Of a DNA stretch of 64,000 nucleotides, positions 41,631-51,533 are shown piece by piece. Position 1 is the first letter of the stretch. The number at the start of each line of letters is the position of its first letter. The position numbers and the translations under genes were made by a program. The notes under the pieces are model-generated. The model was given only the letters and a program-made list of their open reading frames with translations, searched no databases and was not told where the DNA came from. The stretch comes from Thermohalobaculum sp039180675 (lineage in GTDB: Bacteria > Pseudomonadota > Alphaproteobacteria > Rhodobacterales > Rhodobacteraceae), in assembly GCA_039180675.1 (NCBI GenBank), contig JBCDDC010000015.1:55273-119272 (forward strand), read 5' to 3'.

Positions 41631-42305
41631 TCACGCGTCGCCGGGGACGCCGTAGCTCGGCGCGTCCACCGGGTTCAGCGCGCGCGTGACATAGGCATCC
41701 ATCTGCGGCTGGTAGATCTCCCAGATCCTGCGCAACTCCGCGATCGGGCAGATCTCGCTCCAGTCGCAGCGCAGATCAACCAGCGGGAACGGCGTCTGAT
41801 GATGGATCAGCATACCCGCGGAATGCACCGGCCCCTCCTCGCCACCTGCATCGAGCGCGGCTTGCATCGCGGTGAGCAGCCTGTCCGCCAGATGCCCGGA
41901 ACTGTCCTGGAACGCATCTGCCATCGCGCTGGTCACCCACTCTTCGGCCAGAAGGTTTCCTGCGCAAACGACATCCTGCCTCAGGGTTTCAGCATAGGTG
42001 CCGAGCATTTTGGTGCCTGAGAAGATCGCGCTGTTCCCGGCTTTATCGACTGCCGTGATCTGGCGAAAATCGATATGCGCCGCGCCGCGTTTGACGATGC
42101 TGATCGCCTCTTCAGCGCTCGCACCGCGCTCCAGAAGATCGAGCGTCTTTGGCCCAAGCGCGGGGTCGGTGACGTTCTGGCTCGCGACCGCTCCGACACC
42201 GGCGCGCGCGTGTGCGCAGCGGGCGGCGACGGCGGGTGAGGAAGAGGACACGGCCACACCGAACATCCCCGTCTCGGCACATCGCGCGGTGATCGAGAAA
42301 GTCAT
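41631..42305 (-). CDS. DUF1028-family Ntn-hydrolase-like protein
   Basis: The 224-residue protein starts TFSITARCAETGMFGVAVSSSSPAVAARC, the conserved N-terminus of DUF1028 proteins, whose fold resembles Ntn hydrolases; the family is found with amino acid and peptide catabolism genes but has no settled function. GGAGG precedes ATG 42305; the longer frame reading to 42353 lies inside the upstream RidA-like gene. Start and stop overlap with that gene by ATGA, and the 3' end abuts argE, forming a compact amidohydrolase cluster. Confidence 0.85.
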   Translation of the reverse strand: MTFSITARCAETGMFGVAVSSSSPAVAARCAHARAGVGAVASQNVTDPALGPKTLDLLERGASAEEAISIVKRGAAHIDFRQITAVDKAGNSAIFSGTKMLGTYAETLRQDVVCAGNLLAEEWVTSAMADAFQDSSGHLADRLLTAMQAALDAGGEEGPVHSAGMLIHHQTPFPLVDLRCDWSEICPIAELRRIWEIYQPQMDAYVTRALNPVDAPSYGVPGDA

Positions 42306-42724
42306 GGCCGCGCCTCCGGGATGACCGCCGTCACCTCGATCTCGACCTTCCATTCCGGCCGGGCGAGTGCGGGAACCACGAGGCCGGTCGATACCGGGTG
42401 CACGCCTTGCAAGTAGCCTCCCATGACACGGTAGACGGCTTCGCGGTACCGGATATCCGTGAGATATACAACGACCCGGCAGATATGGGCCATCTGCGAT
42501 CCCGCTTCTTCCAAAAGCACTTGGATGTTCCGCATCACCTGGTGTGTCTGCTCCGCCGGGTCTTCACTGCCGAGGTTTTCCGCGGTGTCCAGATCCTGCG
42601 CAACCTGCCCGCGCAGAAAGACCATTGTGCCCCGCGCAACGACAGCCTGAGCGAGATCGTTCGAGAGGTTCTGTTCAGGATAAGTGTCCGCGGTATTGAA
42701 CGGGCGGATACGCGTGTGGGTCAT
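42302..42724 (-). CDS. RidA-family (YjgF/YER057c/UK114) protein
   Basis: The 140-residue protein has the Rid fold features: MVFLRGQVAQDLDT near residue 34, QTHQVMRNIQVLLEEAG in the central helix, and the terminal VEIEVTAVIPEA strand. RidA proteins hydrolyse reactive enamine/imine intermediates from amino acid dehydratases or oxidases; this member is longer than archetypal RidA and may belong to a Rid2-7 subgroup, with the key Arg possibly changed (ALARPEWKVEIEV retains an Arg). It is co-translated with DUF1028. The DadA-like enzyme in this window would generate imines, but it is 20 kb away. Confidence 0.85.
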   Translation of the reverse strand: MTHTRIRPFNTADTYPEQNLSNDLAQAVVARGTMVFLRGQVAQDLDTAENLGSEDPAEQTHQVMRNIQVLLEEAGSQMAHICRVVVYLTDIRYREAVYRVMGGYLQGVHPVSTGLVVPALARPEWKVEIEVTAVIPEARP

Positions 42725-42832
42725 GGCAAAGCTCCTCTGCCCGACGTTGGCAGAGGGCGGCCGCCCGGCGCAAGCGCTATCGCCCGGCGATGCGCAGGTG
42801 AAATCCTGGACGGCGCAATTTCAAGGTCATGA

Positions 42833-42847
42833 TTAATGCGGCCTTAA
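42833..42847. promoter_or_regulatory. CtrA-like site TTAA-N7-TTAA before the PKS gene
   Basis: TTAA at 42833-42836 and TTAA at 42844-42847 are separated by exactly seven bases, the layout of the full CtrA response-regulator site of alphaproteobacteria. A further TTAAC is at 42865-42869. It lies 51 bases before the PKS start and 109 before the RidA-like start. Short motifs occur by chance, so support is moderate. Confidence 0.4.
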
Positions 42848-42897
42848 GGATATCGGAGAGAGAGTTAACGCGGTCCGCCAAGCACTTCAGGAGTCCC

Positions 42898-45800
42898 ATG
42901 GCCCGCCGTTCGAGTACCCCTCCCGCACCCGCCGAGATCGCAATCGCGGGGTATGCCTGCCGGCTGCCTAGTGCCTGCGACGCCGAGGCTTTCTGGTCAC
43001 TGATGATGGATGAGCGCAGCGCGATCCGTCCGATCCCAAGCTCCCGTTTCGATATGGAGCGCTTTTACCACCCAACACCAGGCATCCCTGGAAAAAGCTA
43101 CGTGAAATCAGCGGGATTGCTGGACGAGATTTACGAGTTCGATGCTGGGTTCTTCGGCGTCTCGCCGCGCGAGGCTGAGCAGATGGACCCTCAGCAGCGC
43201 CTCCTGCTCGAAGTGACGTGGGAGGCAATCGAGCATGCGTTCCTGACTAGGGACGAGGTCTCCGGCCCCCGAACAGGCGTCTACGTGGGCGCGTCCTCCT
43301 GCGACCACATGGCGTCCGCCTTCGAGTCGCCGGCGGCGATGGGTCCGAACTTCATGGCCGGGAACACAATGTCAATTCTGGCGAACCGGATCGCTTACCA
43401 CTTTGACATCAAGGGGCCGAGTGCGACGATCGACACGGCCTGCTCCTCCTCATTCTATGCCCTGCATCAGGCAGCACGCGCGATCGAATGTGGGGAGATC
43501 GACACGGCGATCGTCGCGGGCGTCAACATGCTGCTTTCGCCATATCCTTTCATCGGGTTTTCGCAGGCATCGATGCTGTCGCCCGATGGCGAATGCCGCG
43601 CCTTTGATGCTCGCGCGAACGGGTATGTTCGCAGCGAGGGAGCGGTTGTATTTGTCCTGCAGCGGCGGTCTGAGGACTTTGGGCCCCGCAGAACGCGCTC
43701 TCTTCTGGCGGGTATCGCCGTCAACTCGGATGGATCGAAGAGCGGTTTGTCGCTGCCAAGCGCGCAGGGACAGGCGCAACTGTTGGAACAGGTTTGGAGT
43801 GGTATCGATCACGCGCCCGACCAGATCGCGTTTGTCGAAGCGCATGGCACAGGCACCGCGGTCGGCGATCCGATCGAGGCGACGGCGCTTGGGCAAACCC
43901 TCGCGAAGGGCCGGGGGAACCCTCTCGCCATCGGGTCGGCGAAGACGAATGTCGGCCATCTGGAAGCCGGCTCCGGCCTCGTCGGATTGTTGAAGGCCCA
44001 ATTGGCCCTCGAAAGAGGTGTCCTTCCACCGAGCCGGAATTTCGAGGCACCAAACCCCGATATCGATTTCGTGGGTCTGAACCTAAATGTTGCGGCGAAG
44101 CCGGTGTCCCTCGACAGGGCTGAGGCCGTGTTCGCCGGTGTCAATTCCTTCGGCTTCGGCGGTACAAATGCACATGCCGCGCTCAAGCGCGTTGCCTTGC
44201 CGTCCACCGTGCCTGCCGCCGAAGCGAAACCATCGGCGCTCATCATTTCTGCCGCATCTGCGGAAAGCCTCGGCAAGATGGTTGCTGTCTGGCGTGACCG
44301 TGCCCGGATATCAGATCGAGACGCGCTCTTCAGAGACGCGTCGGCGGCTGCGCATCATCGAACCTGGCACAGCCATCGGCTGGTGATCGCAGGCAATCAG
44401 GATGAAGTACCGGCGGCTCTTGATTGTGCGGCAGAGGGACAGAAACATCCAACGATGGTGCAGGGGGAAGCGCCACCCGCTGCGGGGAAGACGGCTTTTG
44501 TCTTCTCTGGCAACGGGGCTCAATGGGCCGGGATGGGGTTGGATTTCCTCGACCGGGAGCCGGATTTCCGCGCGGCTTTCGAAGAGGTCTCAGACGTTTA
44601 TGGGCAGCAGGCGGGCGTCGATCTGGTTTCGCTGCTCCGCGATCCTGCGTTGTCGGAACGCTTGGATGACGGCCTCGTTGCGCAGCCTCTTCTGTTCGCA
44701 GTCCAGGTCGCGTTGGTCAAAGCCCTGCGTCAACGTGGGCTAGCCCCGGCGGTGGTTACCGGCCATTCTGTCGGCGAAGTGGCTGCAGCCTGGGCTGCGG
44801 GATGCCTCACGCTCGAACAGGGGTGCCGGCTGATCCACGCGCGGGCAAGCGCAATGGCAGATCTGCGGGGCAGGGGCGGAATGGCGGCTGTCCTCGCCAG
44901 TGCTGCAGCGACGCGGGATCTCCTCGAGAAGACAGAATTTTCTGGCCTCGAGATCGCCGGCGACAACAGCCCGCGATCGACGACGGTCTCAGGTGATGCC
45001 GCGCAGGTGGCCGAGTTCTGCAAGGCCGCGCGGCAACACCGCGTCGCGGTTCAGAAACTACCGGTCGCCTATCCCTACCACTCGGCAGAAATGGAGAGCA
45101 TTCGCGATGTGATGATATCGTCGCTGAGCGGCCTCCGTGGAGACGAAGGCAACATCCCGTTCGTCTCATCGACAACCGGAGAGATGCTGTGCGGAGTTGA
45201 ACTCACGCCAGAGCACTGGTGGCGGAACGCGCGGGACCAGGTTCGTTTCCGTCAGGCAATCAGCAAAATGTGCGAGTTGGGCGTTTCAACCTTTGTCGAG
45301 ATCGGACCCCGCCCGGTCCTCCAGACCTACATCCTCGACACGGCGAAGGAGGCAGGCAAGAAGATCACGGTCACGGCGTCGCTGAACAAGGGCGCGCGTG
45401 CGCCGGTCTCCCTGGATCTCATCGTTGCGAAAGCGCTGGCTGGAGGGGCGGTGGTCGAGCGCGAAGCCTTCTTCGGGGCTCCCCCGGAGGCTCCCACAGA
45501 TCTCCCCGCCTACCAATGGAACCGCCGACGCTACGTCCACAAACGAGCGGCAGATCGCGTTGATTTGTTGGGCCATGAGGCGGCTCATCCCCTGCTTGGG
45601 CATCGCGCGCATCAGGACGGTGTCGTTTGGCGATCCGAGATCGACTCGGATCGGCTGCCCTGGCTTGCGGATCACATGGTCGCCGGTCGGGCTCTTATGC
45701 CCGCGACTGGGTTTGTCGAGATAGCCCTTGCGGCCGCCAGGACGCAGTTCGATGGCCCGCTGGAGATTCGCGACCTCGATATCGTTGCTCCGCTTCCGGT

Positions 45801-48800
45801 GCCACGGCCAAAGGGATCGAGCCTTTCGCTCCGAACCAGTCTCGAGCGGGAGACCGGCTTGCTGCGGATCGAAAGCAGGCCACAACTCTCTGATGACGAA
45901 TGGCAGCTCCATGCGCGCTGTGTCATCGCAAAGGCACCTAGCGATGCGCCGAAAGATGCCGGTGCCAGCCTCGCGTTTCTCACGAAATGGAGCGCGGAAG
46001 AGCTTTACGCGGCCCTGTCGGGGGCGGGGCTCGACTACGGCCCGAGCTTCCGCCGCGTGACCCGCCTCACGGCAGGATCGGGCATGGGCATGGCAGAGCT
46101 GGATGGCGCGAAGGCTTGCAGCGGGATGGCTCTCGACCCCGCGCTCGCGGATGCCGCTTTGCATGGTCTCCTTCCGCTGCTCCGGCAAGGTGGCAAAGCA
46201 TCGGTGGAGCGCGCGTCCTTCCTGCCCGTCCGTTTTGGCCGGGTCAGGGTCTACTGCGCGGGTGATGCGCCGAGGACTGCGCAGATCAATCTCCGCTCCC
46301 AATCATCGCACGGCGCAAACGCGGACATTCGTCTGCTCGGCGAGGATGGCCGCGTCATCGCTGATCTGACCGATCTGCGGCTGGATCGCGTGAGGTCGAG
46401 CCGAAACACGGGCGATCCACTTCCGATCTGGCAGGAAGTCGCGATCCCGCTCGAAGGCCCGGCGCACGTTCCCGCCATCTTAGAGGAACCGATCGCGGTT
46501 GCGAGACGTCTCGGCCTATTGGCAAATGAGGAAGCGGAGGTACCGGCGAAGACTCTGCTGCTCGACGCCGCGGCCCGAAGGATAGCGTGGGATGCTCTGA
46601 AAGCAGAAGACGATAGCGAGGAGCCTCTTCCTTCCTGGCTCAAAAAGGGCATGAAGGCGCTCCTCGCCGCCGACCTCGCAGATGAGGATGATCCCGCTCG
46701 GCAGCCCCTCCCCGAATTGTCAGACATCGTTCGGGTCCTGATCGAAAATGAGCCCTCAAATGGCTCTGACATTCTCCGACTGATCCGGCAACGGCTCGGG
46801 CTTTCCCTCATCGCGCAGGGGGAGGGCGCGATGAATCTCGATGCCCACGGTTCCACCACCAAGCTTTGGACAATCGCCGAGCCTCTCTTGATCGATACGA
46901 TCAGCGATTGGCCAGCCGATGCCCCTTTGCGTCTCATGTTACTAGGTCAAGTACCCGCCGGACTTGTCGAGCAGGTCCTCCAGCTTCGGCCCTCGATCGA
47001 CTTGTCGGTGTCATCATCGCGCGTCGATACTGCGAACCATCTCAGAGCGCGGTTTCAGGATGATCCTCGGATCGCTGTGCTGGTGTCCGGCGGCGCTCAA
47101 CCGACCGACTGCCATGATCTCGCAGTTGCGTGCGAAGACCTTTTGGCCACACCCGAAAGCGGCAGACCAGCGGATATGCCTCTCGCCGGCCAGGCGCGCA
47201 TCGTGCTAGCTCTCGAGGCCGAGCAGACCGCCCTCGACGAGCTCAACAATCTGATTAAATCTGGCTTTGCGATGGCCGGGCTGCCAAACCCCTCAGACGC
47301 GGGCGCAGTCCTCACCAGAGCCGGGTTCCGGTGCTCAGAGCTGCTGGTGGTTGAGAATGTGCGCTTGCACACTGCCCGGCGTATTCCGACAGATGCACTG
47401 GTCGAGTCCCCTTGCTTCGCCGAGCCGATGACGCTCGTCGGCTCCGACGAGCGATTGGAACAGATGTTCGATCTAGGCGGCTCATATGTGCACTATCCGT
47501 CGCCGGACGCCTGGATAAAGGGCGCAAGCGCGGGGCCGCTGGGCCGCATTGCGCTGATCCTGCGCGGGTCACTCGCCGAGATGATGCAGGACATCCGGAA
47601 AGTTCTCCCAAGGCTAGACCAGATCAGTGCACTCTGGATCTTCTATTGCCCCTGCGAGCGTTTCACAGCTGTCGACGCTGCGGGCCTGCGGGGATACCTG
47701 CGGGTCCTCAGAAACGAGCATCCCGACGTGGATATCCGCCTTGTCGCGCTCGACCCTGATGCGCCAATCGCGGGACGTATCGAGGAGATTCTTGATCGAG
47801 CGTCCGAGACCGAGGTTCACGTTGATGATCGTCGGGTCTCCTCGCCGCGCTTGCTCCAGCTCCAACCCCTCTCTCCAGTCGATGGGTTGGCGGCGGAGGA
47901 AACCTGGCAGCTCGGTCTGGCCCGGCACGGGCGTATCGAGTCGGTTGGTTGGCATCCTGTGTCGCGGCGGGTGCCATCGCCACGAGAGGTGGAGATTGAG
48001 ACCTGTGCGGCCGGCTTGAATTTTCGCGATGTGCTTTGGGCGCAAAGGCGGCTTCCCGCCGAGGCGCTCGAGGCCGGGTACGCGGGCGCGGGGTTTGGCA
48101 TGGAATGCGCCGGTCATGTCGTCCGCGCTGGGGAGGAGAGCGGGTTTGCACCCGGTGATCGGGTCATGGCCTTCGCGCCAAATGCGTTCTCGTCGCACGT
48201 CATCGTGCCCGGTAATGTGGCGATGACTGTGCCCGACACTCTCGACCTCGAGACCGCCGCGGGGCTCCCGGTCGCCTTTCTGACCGCACATTACGCCCTG
48301 ATCGAGCAGGCCCGTCTGCTCGCCAATGAAAGCGTCTTGATCCACGGCGCCGCAGGCGGTGTCGGCCAGGCTGCGATCCAGATTGCGAAGCATCTCGGGG
48401 CACGGGTCTTTTGTACTGCCGGGAGCGAGGAGCGGCGCACATACCTCGAACTCATGGGTGCCGATGGCGTCTTCGAAAGCCGCAATCTCGCGTTTGCGGC
48501 GGATCTCGAGGCGGCGACCGACGGCGAGGGGGTCGATGTTGTCTTAAACTGTCTGGCTGGCGAGGCGATGGACGCCTCCCTGCGCCTTCTCCGCCCCTTC
48601 GGACGGTTCATCGAGCTTGGGAAGCAGGATCTCTACACCAACCGTCACGTCGGGCTGCGCGCACTGCGCAATAACGTCAGCTACCATGCGATTGACCTCG
48701 ATCAGCTCATGCATGCGCAACCAGATCGGATCCATCGGGTTGTGGAATGCATGAAGGAAAACCTGGCGCGCGGTGATTACCGCCCCATCCCGGCCGAGAT

Positions 48801-50127
48801 CTTCCCGAGCGACCAGGTCGATGATGCACTCAGGTTGATGCAGGGTGCTGGTCACCTGGGAAAGATCGTGGTTCAAACCCCGCGCTGCATCCGATCCAAA
48901 CAAATTAAGAGAGCTCCGATGTTCTCCGGAGGCTGGGTGGTGATTGGTGGGCATTCCGGCCTTGGTCTTGCGACAGCCGAATGGCTGGCGGACCGTGGCG
49001 CGAATTTGATCTGGCTTGTGAGCCGGACGGGTGCAGCTCGGCATGAGGCCGAGCGCGAGAGGATCGCGCGACTGACGGAGCGGACGACCCTTTATCATAT
49101 CGCTGCAGACGTGAGCGATGCGGACGCCGTGGAGAAATTCTTCCAATCCGTGGGCGAAAATGGCGTTCAATTGAGAGGCATCATCCACGCCGCCATGGTG
49201 CTTGACGATGACCGGATCGAAGAGATCGATCCGGAACGCCTCGCGCGCGTCTGCCGACCGAAGGTGGAGGGTGCCGCGCTCCTTGACAGGTTCAGCCGAC
49301 CGCACTCACCTGACCATTTCATTGTGTTCTCGTCGCTCTCGTCGCTGCTCGGAAATCCAGGGCAGGCGGCCTATGCCGCGGCGAATGGGACGATGGAGGA
49401 GGTAATCCGTGCGCGCCGGGCAGAGGGGCTCCCCGCCCTGTCGCTCGGCCTCGGTCCGATTGCGGACACCGGGCATCTTCAACGCAACATCCGTCTTCGC
49501 GATCAATTGGCGGGTCTGATGCCGGGTGCCTTGATTACCAGCGAAGAAGTGCTCTCAACGCTTGGGGCCCTGATCGCCGACCCGCCCCTCGATCCCGTTG
49601 TCTATGCCGGGCGGGTTCCGTGGGATCATCTCGCCGGGCGGCTTGCGGCGGTTGGTGAGCGCAGATTTCAACGCGTCGCTTCAAGCCGTCCGGGCGGCTT
49701 GGAGACGACGGGCAGCAGGCTTTCGGAAATTGCGCTGCTCGGCGACGAAGAGGCCAGAGACCTGCTCCTGCAGGCGCTGGTCAATGAGACCGCGCGCGTC
49801 TTGCGCCTGCCGGAGGCGGAGGTCGACCCATACCGCCCAATGGCGGATCTTGGTTTCGACTCGCTGATGGCGGTGGACCTGAAGCTTTCGGTCGAGGAAA
49901 GCCTCGGCACGACGCTGCCGATGATGACCCTCGGCGATAAACTCACGCTGGCGGATCTCACACGCAAAATCCTCTCGCGCCTGCGTGCCGAGCAGCCTGA
50001 AGCGGCAGAGCCGTCCGAACTCATCGAGACGATGGTCTCACGCCATGTCGCAGTGATCGAAGGCGATCAGGCCCGCGAGCCCGCAGAAAGGTCCCGGGAA
50101 CCAGTGCGCACACCAGGAGCTGCCTGA
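42898..50127 (+). CDS. Type I polyketide/fatty acid synthase, RkpA-like
   Basis: This 2409-residue megasynthase has one reducing module. In order: KS (C182 in DTACSSS, H316, H354), AT (S624 in GHSVGE), DH (H926 in LADHMVAGRALMP; D1085), a central region of about 500 residues with a degenerate methyltransferase-like core, ER (HGAAGGVGQAA near 1815), KR (GGHSGLGLA near 2015, Y2159) and a terminal ACP (S2322 in LGFDSLMAVDL). All active-site residues for a saturated acyl chain are present and no thioesterase is attached. ATG 42898 has AGGAG upstream; an earlier ATG at 42829 is less supported. The AONS, SDR and KpsS-like neighbours match the rkpA/G/H/J set of Sinorhizobium K-antigen synthesis. Confidence 0.92.
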   Translation: MARRSSTPPAPAEIAIAGYACRLPSACDAEAFWSLMMDERSAIRPIPSSRFDMERFYHPTPGIPGKSYVKSAGLLDEIYEFDAGFFGVSPREAEQMDPQQRLLLEVTWEAIEHAFLTRDEVSGPRTGVYVGASSCDHMASAFESPAAMGPNFMAGNTMSILANRIAYHFDIKGPSATIDTACSSSFYALHQAARAIECGEIDTAIVAGVNMLLSPYPFIGFSQASMLSPDGECRAFDARANGYVRSEGAVVFVLQRRSEDFGPRRTRSLLAGIAVNSDGSKSGLSLPSAQGQAQLLEQVWSGIDHAPDQIAFVEAHGTGTAVGDPIEATALGQTLAKGRGNPLAIGSAKTNVGHLEAGSGLVGLLKAQLALERGVLPPSRNFEAPNPDIDFVGLNLNVAAKPVSLDRAEAVFAGVNSFGFGGTNAHAALKRVALPSTVPAAEAKPSALIISAASAESLGKMVAVWRDRARISDRDALFRDASAAAHHRTWHSHRLVIAGNQDEVPAALDCAAEGQKHPTMVQGEAPPAAGKTAFVFSGNGAQWAGMGLDFLDREPDFRAAFEEVSDVYGQQAGVDLVSLLRDPALSERLDDGLVAQPLLFAVQVALVKALRQRGLAPAVVTGHSVGEVAAAWAAGCLTLEQGCRLIHARASAMADLRGRGGMAAVLASAAATRDLLEKTEFSGLEIAGDNSPRSTTVSGDAAQVAEFCKAARQHRVAVQKLPVAYPYHSAEMESIRDVMISSLSGLRGDEGNIPFVSSTTGEMLCGVELTPEHWWRNARDQVRFRQAISKMCELGVSTFVEIGPRPVLQTYILDTAKEAGKKITVTASLNKGARAPVSLDLIVAKALAGGAVVEREAFFGAPPEAPTDLPAYQWNRRRYVHKRAADRVDLLGHEAAHPLLGHRAHQDGVVWRSEIDSDRLPWLADHMVAGRALMPATGFVEIALAAARTQFDGPLEIRDLDIVAPLPVPRPKGSSLSLRTSLERETGLLRIESRPQLSDDEWQLHARCVIAKAPSDAPKDAGASLAFLTKWSAEELYAALSGAGLDYGPSFRRVTRLTAGSGMGMAELDGAKACSGMALDPALADAALHGLLPLLRQGGKASVERASFLPVRFGRVRVYCAGDAPRTAQINLRSQSSHGANADIRLLGEDGRVIADLTDLRLDRVRSSRNTGDPLPIWQEVAIPLEGPAHVPAILEEPIAVARRLGLLANEEAEVPAKTLLLDAAARRIAWDALKAEDDSEEPLPSWLKKGMKALLAADLADEDDPARQPLPELSDIVRVLIENEPSNGSDILRLIRQRLGLSLIAQGEGAMNLDAHGSTTKLWTIAEPLLIDTISDWPADAPLRLMLLGQVPAGLVEQVLQLRPSIDLSVSSSRVDTANHLRARFQDDPRIAVLVSGGAQPTDCHDLAVACEDLLATPESGRPADMPLAGQARIVLALEAEQTALDELNNLIKSGFAMAGLPNPSDAGAVLTRAGFRCSELLVVENVRLHTARRIPTDALVESPCFAEPMTLVGSDERLEQMFDLGGSYVHYPSPDAWIKGASAGPLGRIALILRGSLAEMMQDIRKVLPRLDQISALWIFYCPCERFTAVDAAGLRGYLRVLRNEHPDVDIRLVALDPDAPIAGRIEEILDRASETEVHVDDRRVSSPRLLQLQPLSPVDGLAAEETWQLGLARHGRIESVGWHPVSRRVPSPREVEIETCAAGLNFRDVLWAQRRLPAEALEAGYAGAGFGMECAGHVVRAGEESGFAPGDRVMAFAPNAFSSHVIVPGNVAMTVPDTLDLETAAGLPVAFLTAHYALIEQARLLANESVLIHGAAGGVGQAAIQIAKHLGARVFCTAGSEERRTYLELMGADGVFESRNLAFAADLEAATDGEGVDVVLNCLAGEAMDASLRLLRPFGRFIELGKQDLYTNRHVGLRALRNNVSYHAIDLDQLMHAQPDRIHRVVECMKENLARGDYRPIPAEIFPSDQVDDALRLMQGAGHLGKIVVQTPRCIRSKQIKRAPMFSGGWVVIGGHSGLGLATAEWLADRGANLIWLVSRTGAARHEAERERIARLTERTTLYHIAADVSDADAVEKFFQSVGENGVQLRGIIHAAMVLDDDRIEEIDPERLARVCRPKVEGAALLDRFSRPHSPDHFIVFSSLSSLLGNPGQAAYAAANGTMEEVIRARRAEGLPALSLGLGPIADTGHLQRNIRLRDQLAGLMPGALITSEEVLSTLGALIADPPLDPVVYAGRVPWDHLAGRLAAVGERRFQRVASSRPGGLETTGSRLSEIALLGDEEARDLLLQALVNETARVLRLPEAEVDPYRPMADLGFDSLMAVDLKLSVEESLGTTLPMMTLGDKLTLADLTRKILSRLRAEQPEAAEPSELIETMVSRHVAVIEGDQAREPAERSREPVRTPGAA

Positions 50128-51533
50128 TGGGCGAGAGTGCGCTCACCGATGGCCAGTCCCTGATCGAAGACTTGCGGGCCAGTCACAAACGCCGAGCTCA
50201 GGTGCGGGAGGAGCGCGCACGAGATGGCTCGCGGCCTCCAGCCGTCCAAGACATCTCGAAGCTTCCCGAGGCCGAGGTCCATCGGGCGATGGAGACGGCG
50301 GCAGGAGCGCTCGGCCTGAGTTCCCCCTTCTTTCGGGTGCATGAGGGCGCGCCGGGTGCGCGACAGATTGTCGAGGGCGAGGAGTGCATCAACTTCGCGT
50401 CCTACAACTATCTCGGCCTCAACACGGCGCCCGAGGTGCTCGCCGCTTCGGCGACGATGCTAGAGGCGGTCGGCCTCTCGCCCGGCGCGAGCCGGCTCGT
50501 GGGTGGCGAACAGGCTGTTCAACGGCGCCTTGAGACACGTCTCGCCGAGATCTACGGTGTTGAGGACGCGGTCGCTATGGTCTCGGGCCACGCGACCAAC
50601 GTGACCACCTTAGGCACCCTGCTCGGACCGCAGGACCTGATCCTGACGGACCAGTTCGCACACAATTCCATCGTCGAAGGCGCCCGGCTCTCCGGCGCCA
50701 CGCGCGTCGTCTTCCCCCATAATGATCTCGACTGGCTCGAGCGCCATCTGACCCTGACCCGCGGGCAGCACCGGCGCGCTCTGATCGCGGTCGAAGGGCT
50801 CTATTCGATGGACGGCGATATGCCGGATCTGAAGCGCCTCATCGATATCAAGGATCGCCACGCGGCCTGGCTGATGGTGGATGAGGCGCATGCGCTCGGC
50901 GTGCTCGGCGACACTGGTCGCGGCAGTGCGGAAGCGCAGGGCGTCGATCCGGCCCAGGTCGAGATCTGGATGGGTACTTTGTCGAAGACACTGGGCGCCT
51001 GCGGTGGCTATATCGCGGGGTCTCGTGACCTGATCAGGCTGCTGAAATTCGGCGCCTCGGGATTCGTCTTCTCCGTCGGGCTCTCACCGGTTCTCGCGGC
51101 CGGTGCGGACGCCGCCCTTTCGATGATGATGCGCGAGCCTGACCGGGTGCGGCGCCTCCAGCACAACGGATCGCTATTTCGCAATGCCCTGCGGGCGGCA
51201 GAAGTCGACACCGGTCTCTCCGAGGGCTTTTCCGTCATACCGGTTGTGACAGGCGACTCCGTGCGTGCGGTGACGCTGAGCAGTGAGCTCCTGTCCCGCG
51301 GCATCAACGCGCTTCCGATCATCTATCCGGCCGTTCCAGAGAAAGCCGCCCGCGTCAGGTTCTTCGTCACCTCCGAACATCGCGAGGCGGATCTGATCGA
51401 GGCGGCCAAGCAGACTGCATCCGTGCTTGCCGAGATAAATCTCGGAGCCCGGAAGTCGCAGGAACGGATCCGCGAAGTCGCGCAGAAGCTTCAGGCCGGA
51501 TCCTCGGGGTCGATCTCGGACCTGAACCCTTGA
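50127..51533 (+). CDS. PLP-dependent alpha-oxoamine synthase, RkpG-like
   Basis: The 468-residue fold-type I enzyme belongs to the AONS family (8-amino-7-oxononanoate synthase, KBL, serine palmitoyltransferase). The PLP lysine is K287 in MGTLSKTLGACGG, with the upstream substrate/PLP contacts VDEAHALGVLG and SGHATNVTT, plus an extra N-terminal region of about 70 residues. It should condense an acyl thioester with an amino acid and release CO2. The start overlaps the PKS stop (TGATG), so it most likely unloads the acyl chain from the PKS ACP, giving a 2-amino-3-ketone. It is the counterpart of the RkpG acyltransferase. Confidence 0.9.
   Translation: MGESALTDGQSLIEDLRASHKRRAQVREERARDGSRPPAVQDISKLPEAEVHRAMETAAGALGLSSPFFRVHEGAPGARQIVEGEECINFASYNYLGLNTAPEVLAASATMLEAVGLSPGASRLVGGEQAVQRRLETRLAEIYGVEDAVAMVSGHATNVTTLGTLLGPQDLILTDQFAHNSIVEGARLSGATRVVFPHNDLDWLERHLTLTRGQHRRALIAVEGLYSMDGDMPDLKRLIDIKDRHAAWLMVDEAHALGVLGDTGRGSAEAQGVDPAQVEIWMGTLSKTLGACGGYIAGSRDLIRLLKFGASGFVFSVGLSPVLAAGADAALSMMMREPDRVRRLQHNGSLFRNALRAAEVDTGLSEGFSVIPVVTGDSVRAVTLSSELLSRGINALPIIYPAVPEKAARVRFFVTSEHREADLIEAAKQTASVLAEINLGARKSQERIREVAQKLQAGSSGSISDLNP

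Noticed and set aside
42898..50127. PKS as a secondary-metabolite (antibiotic) cluster
   Set aside because: No tailoring, resistance or export genes of that kind are present; the AONS, SDR and KpsS-like neighbours fit the rkp capsule-lipid pathway better.
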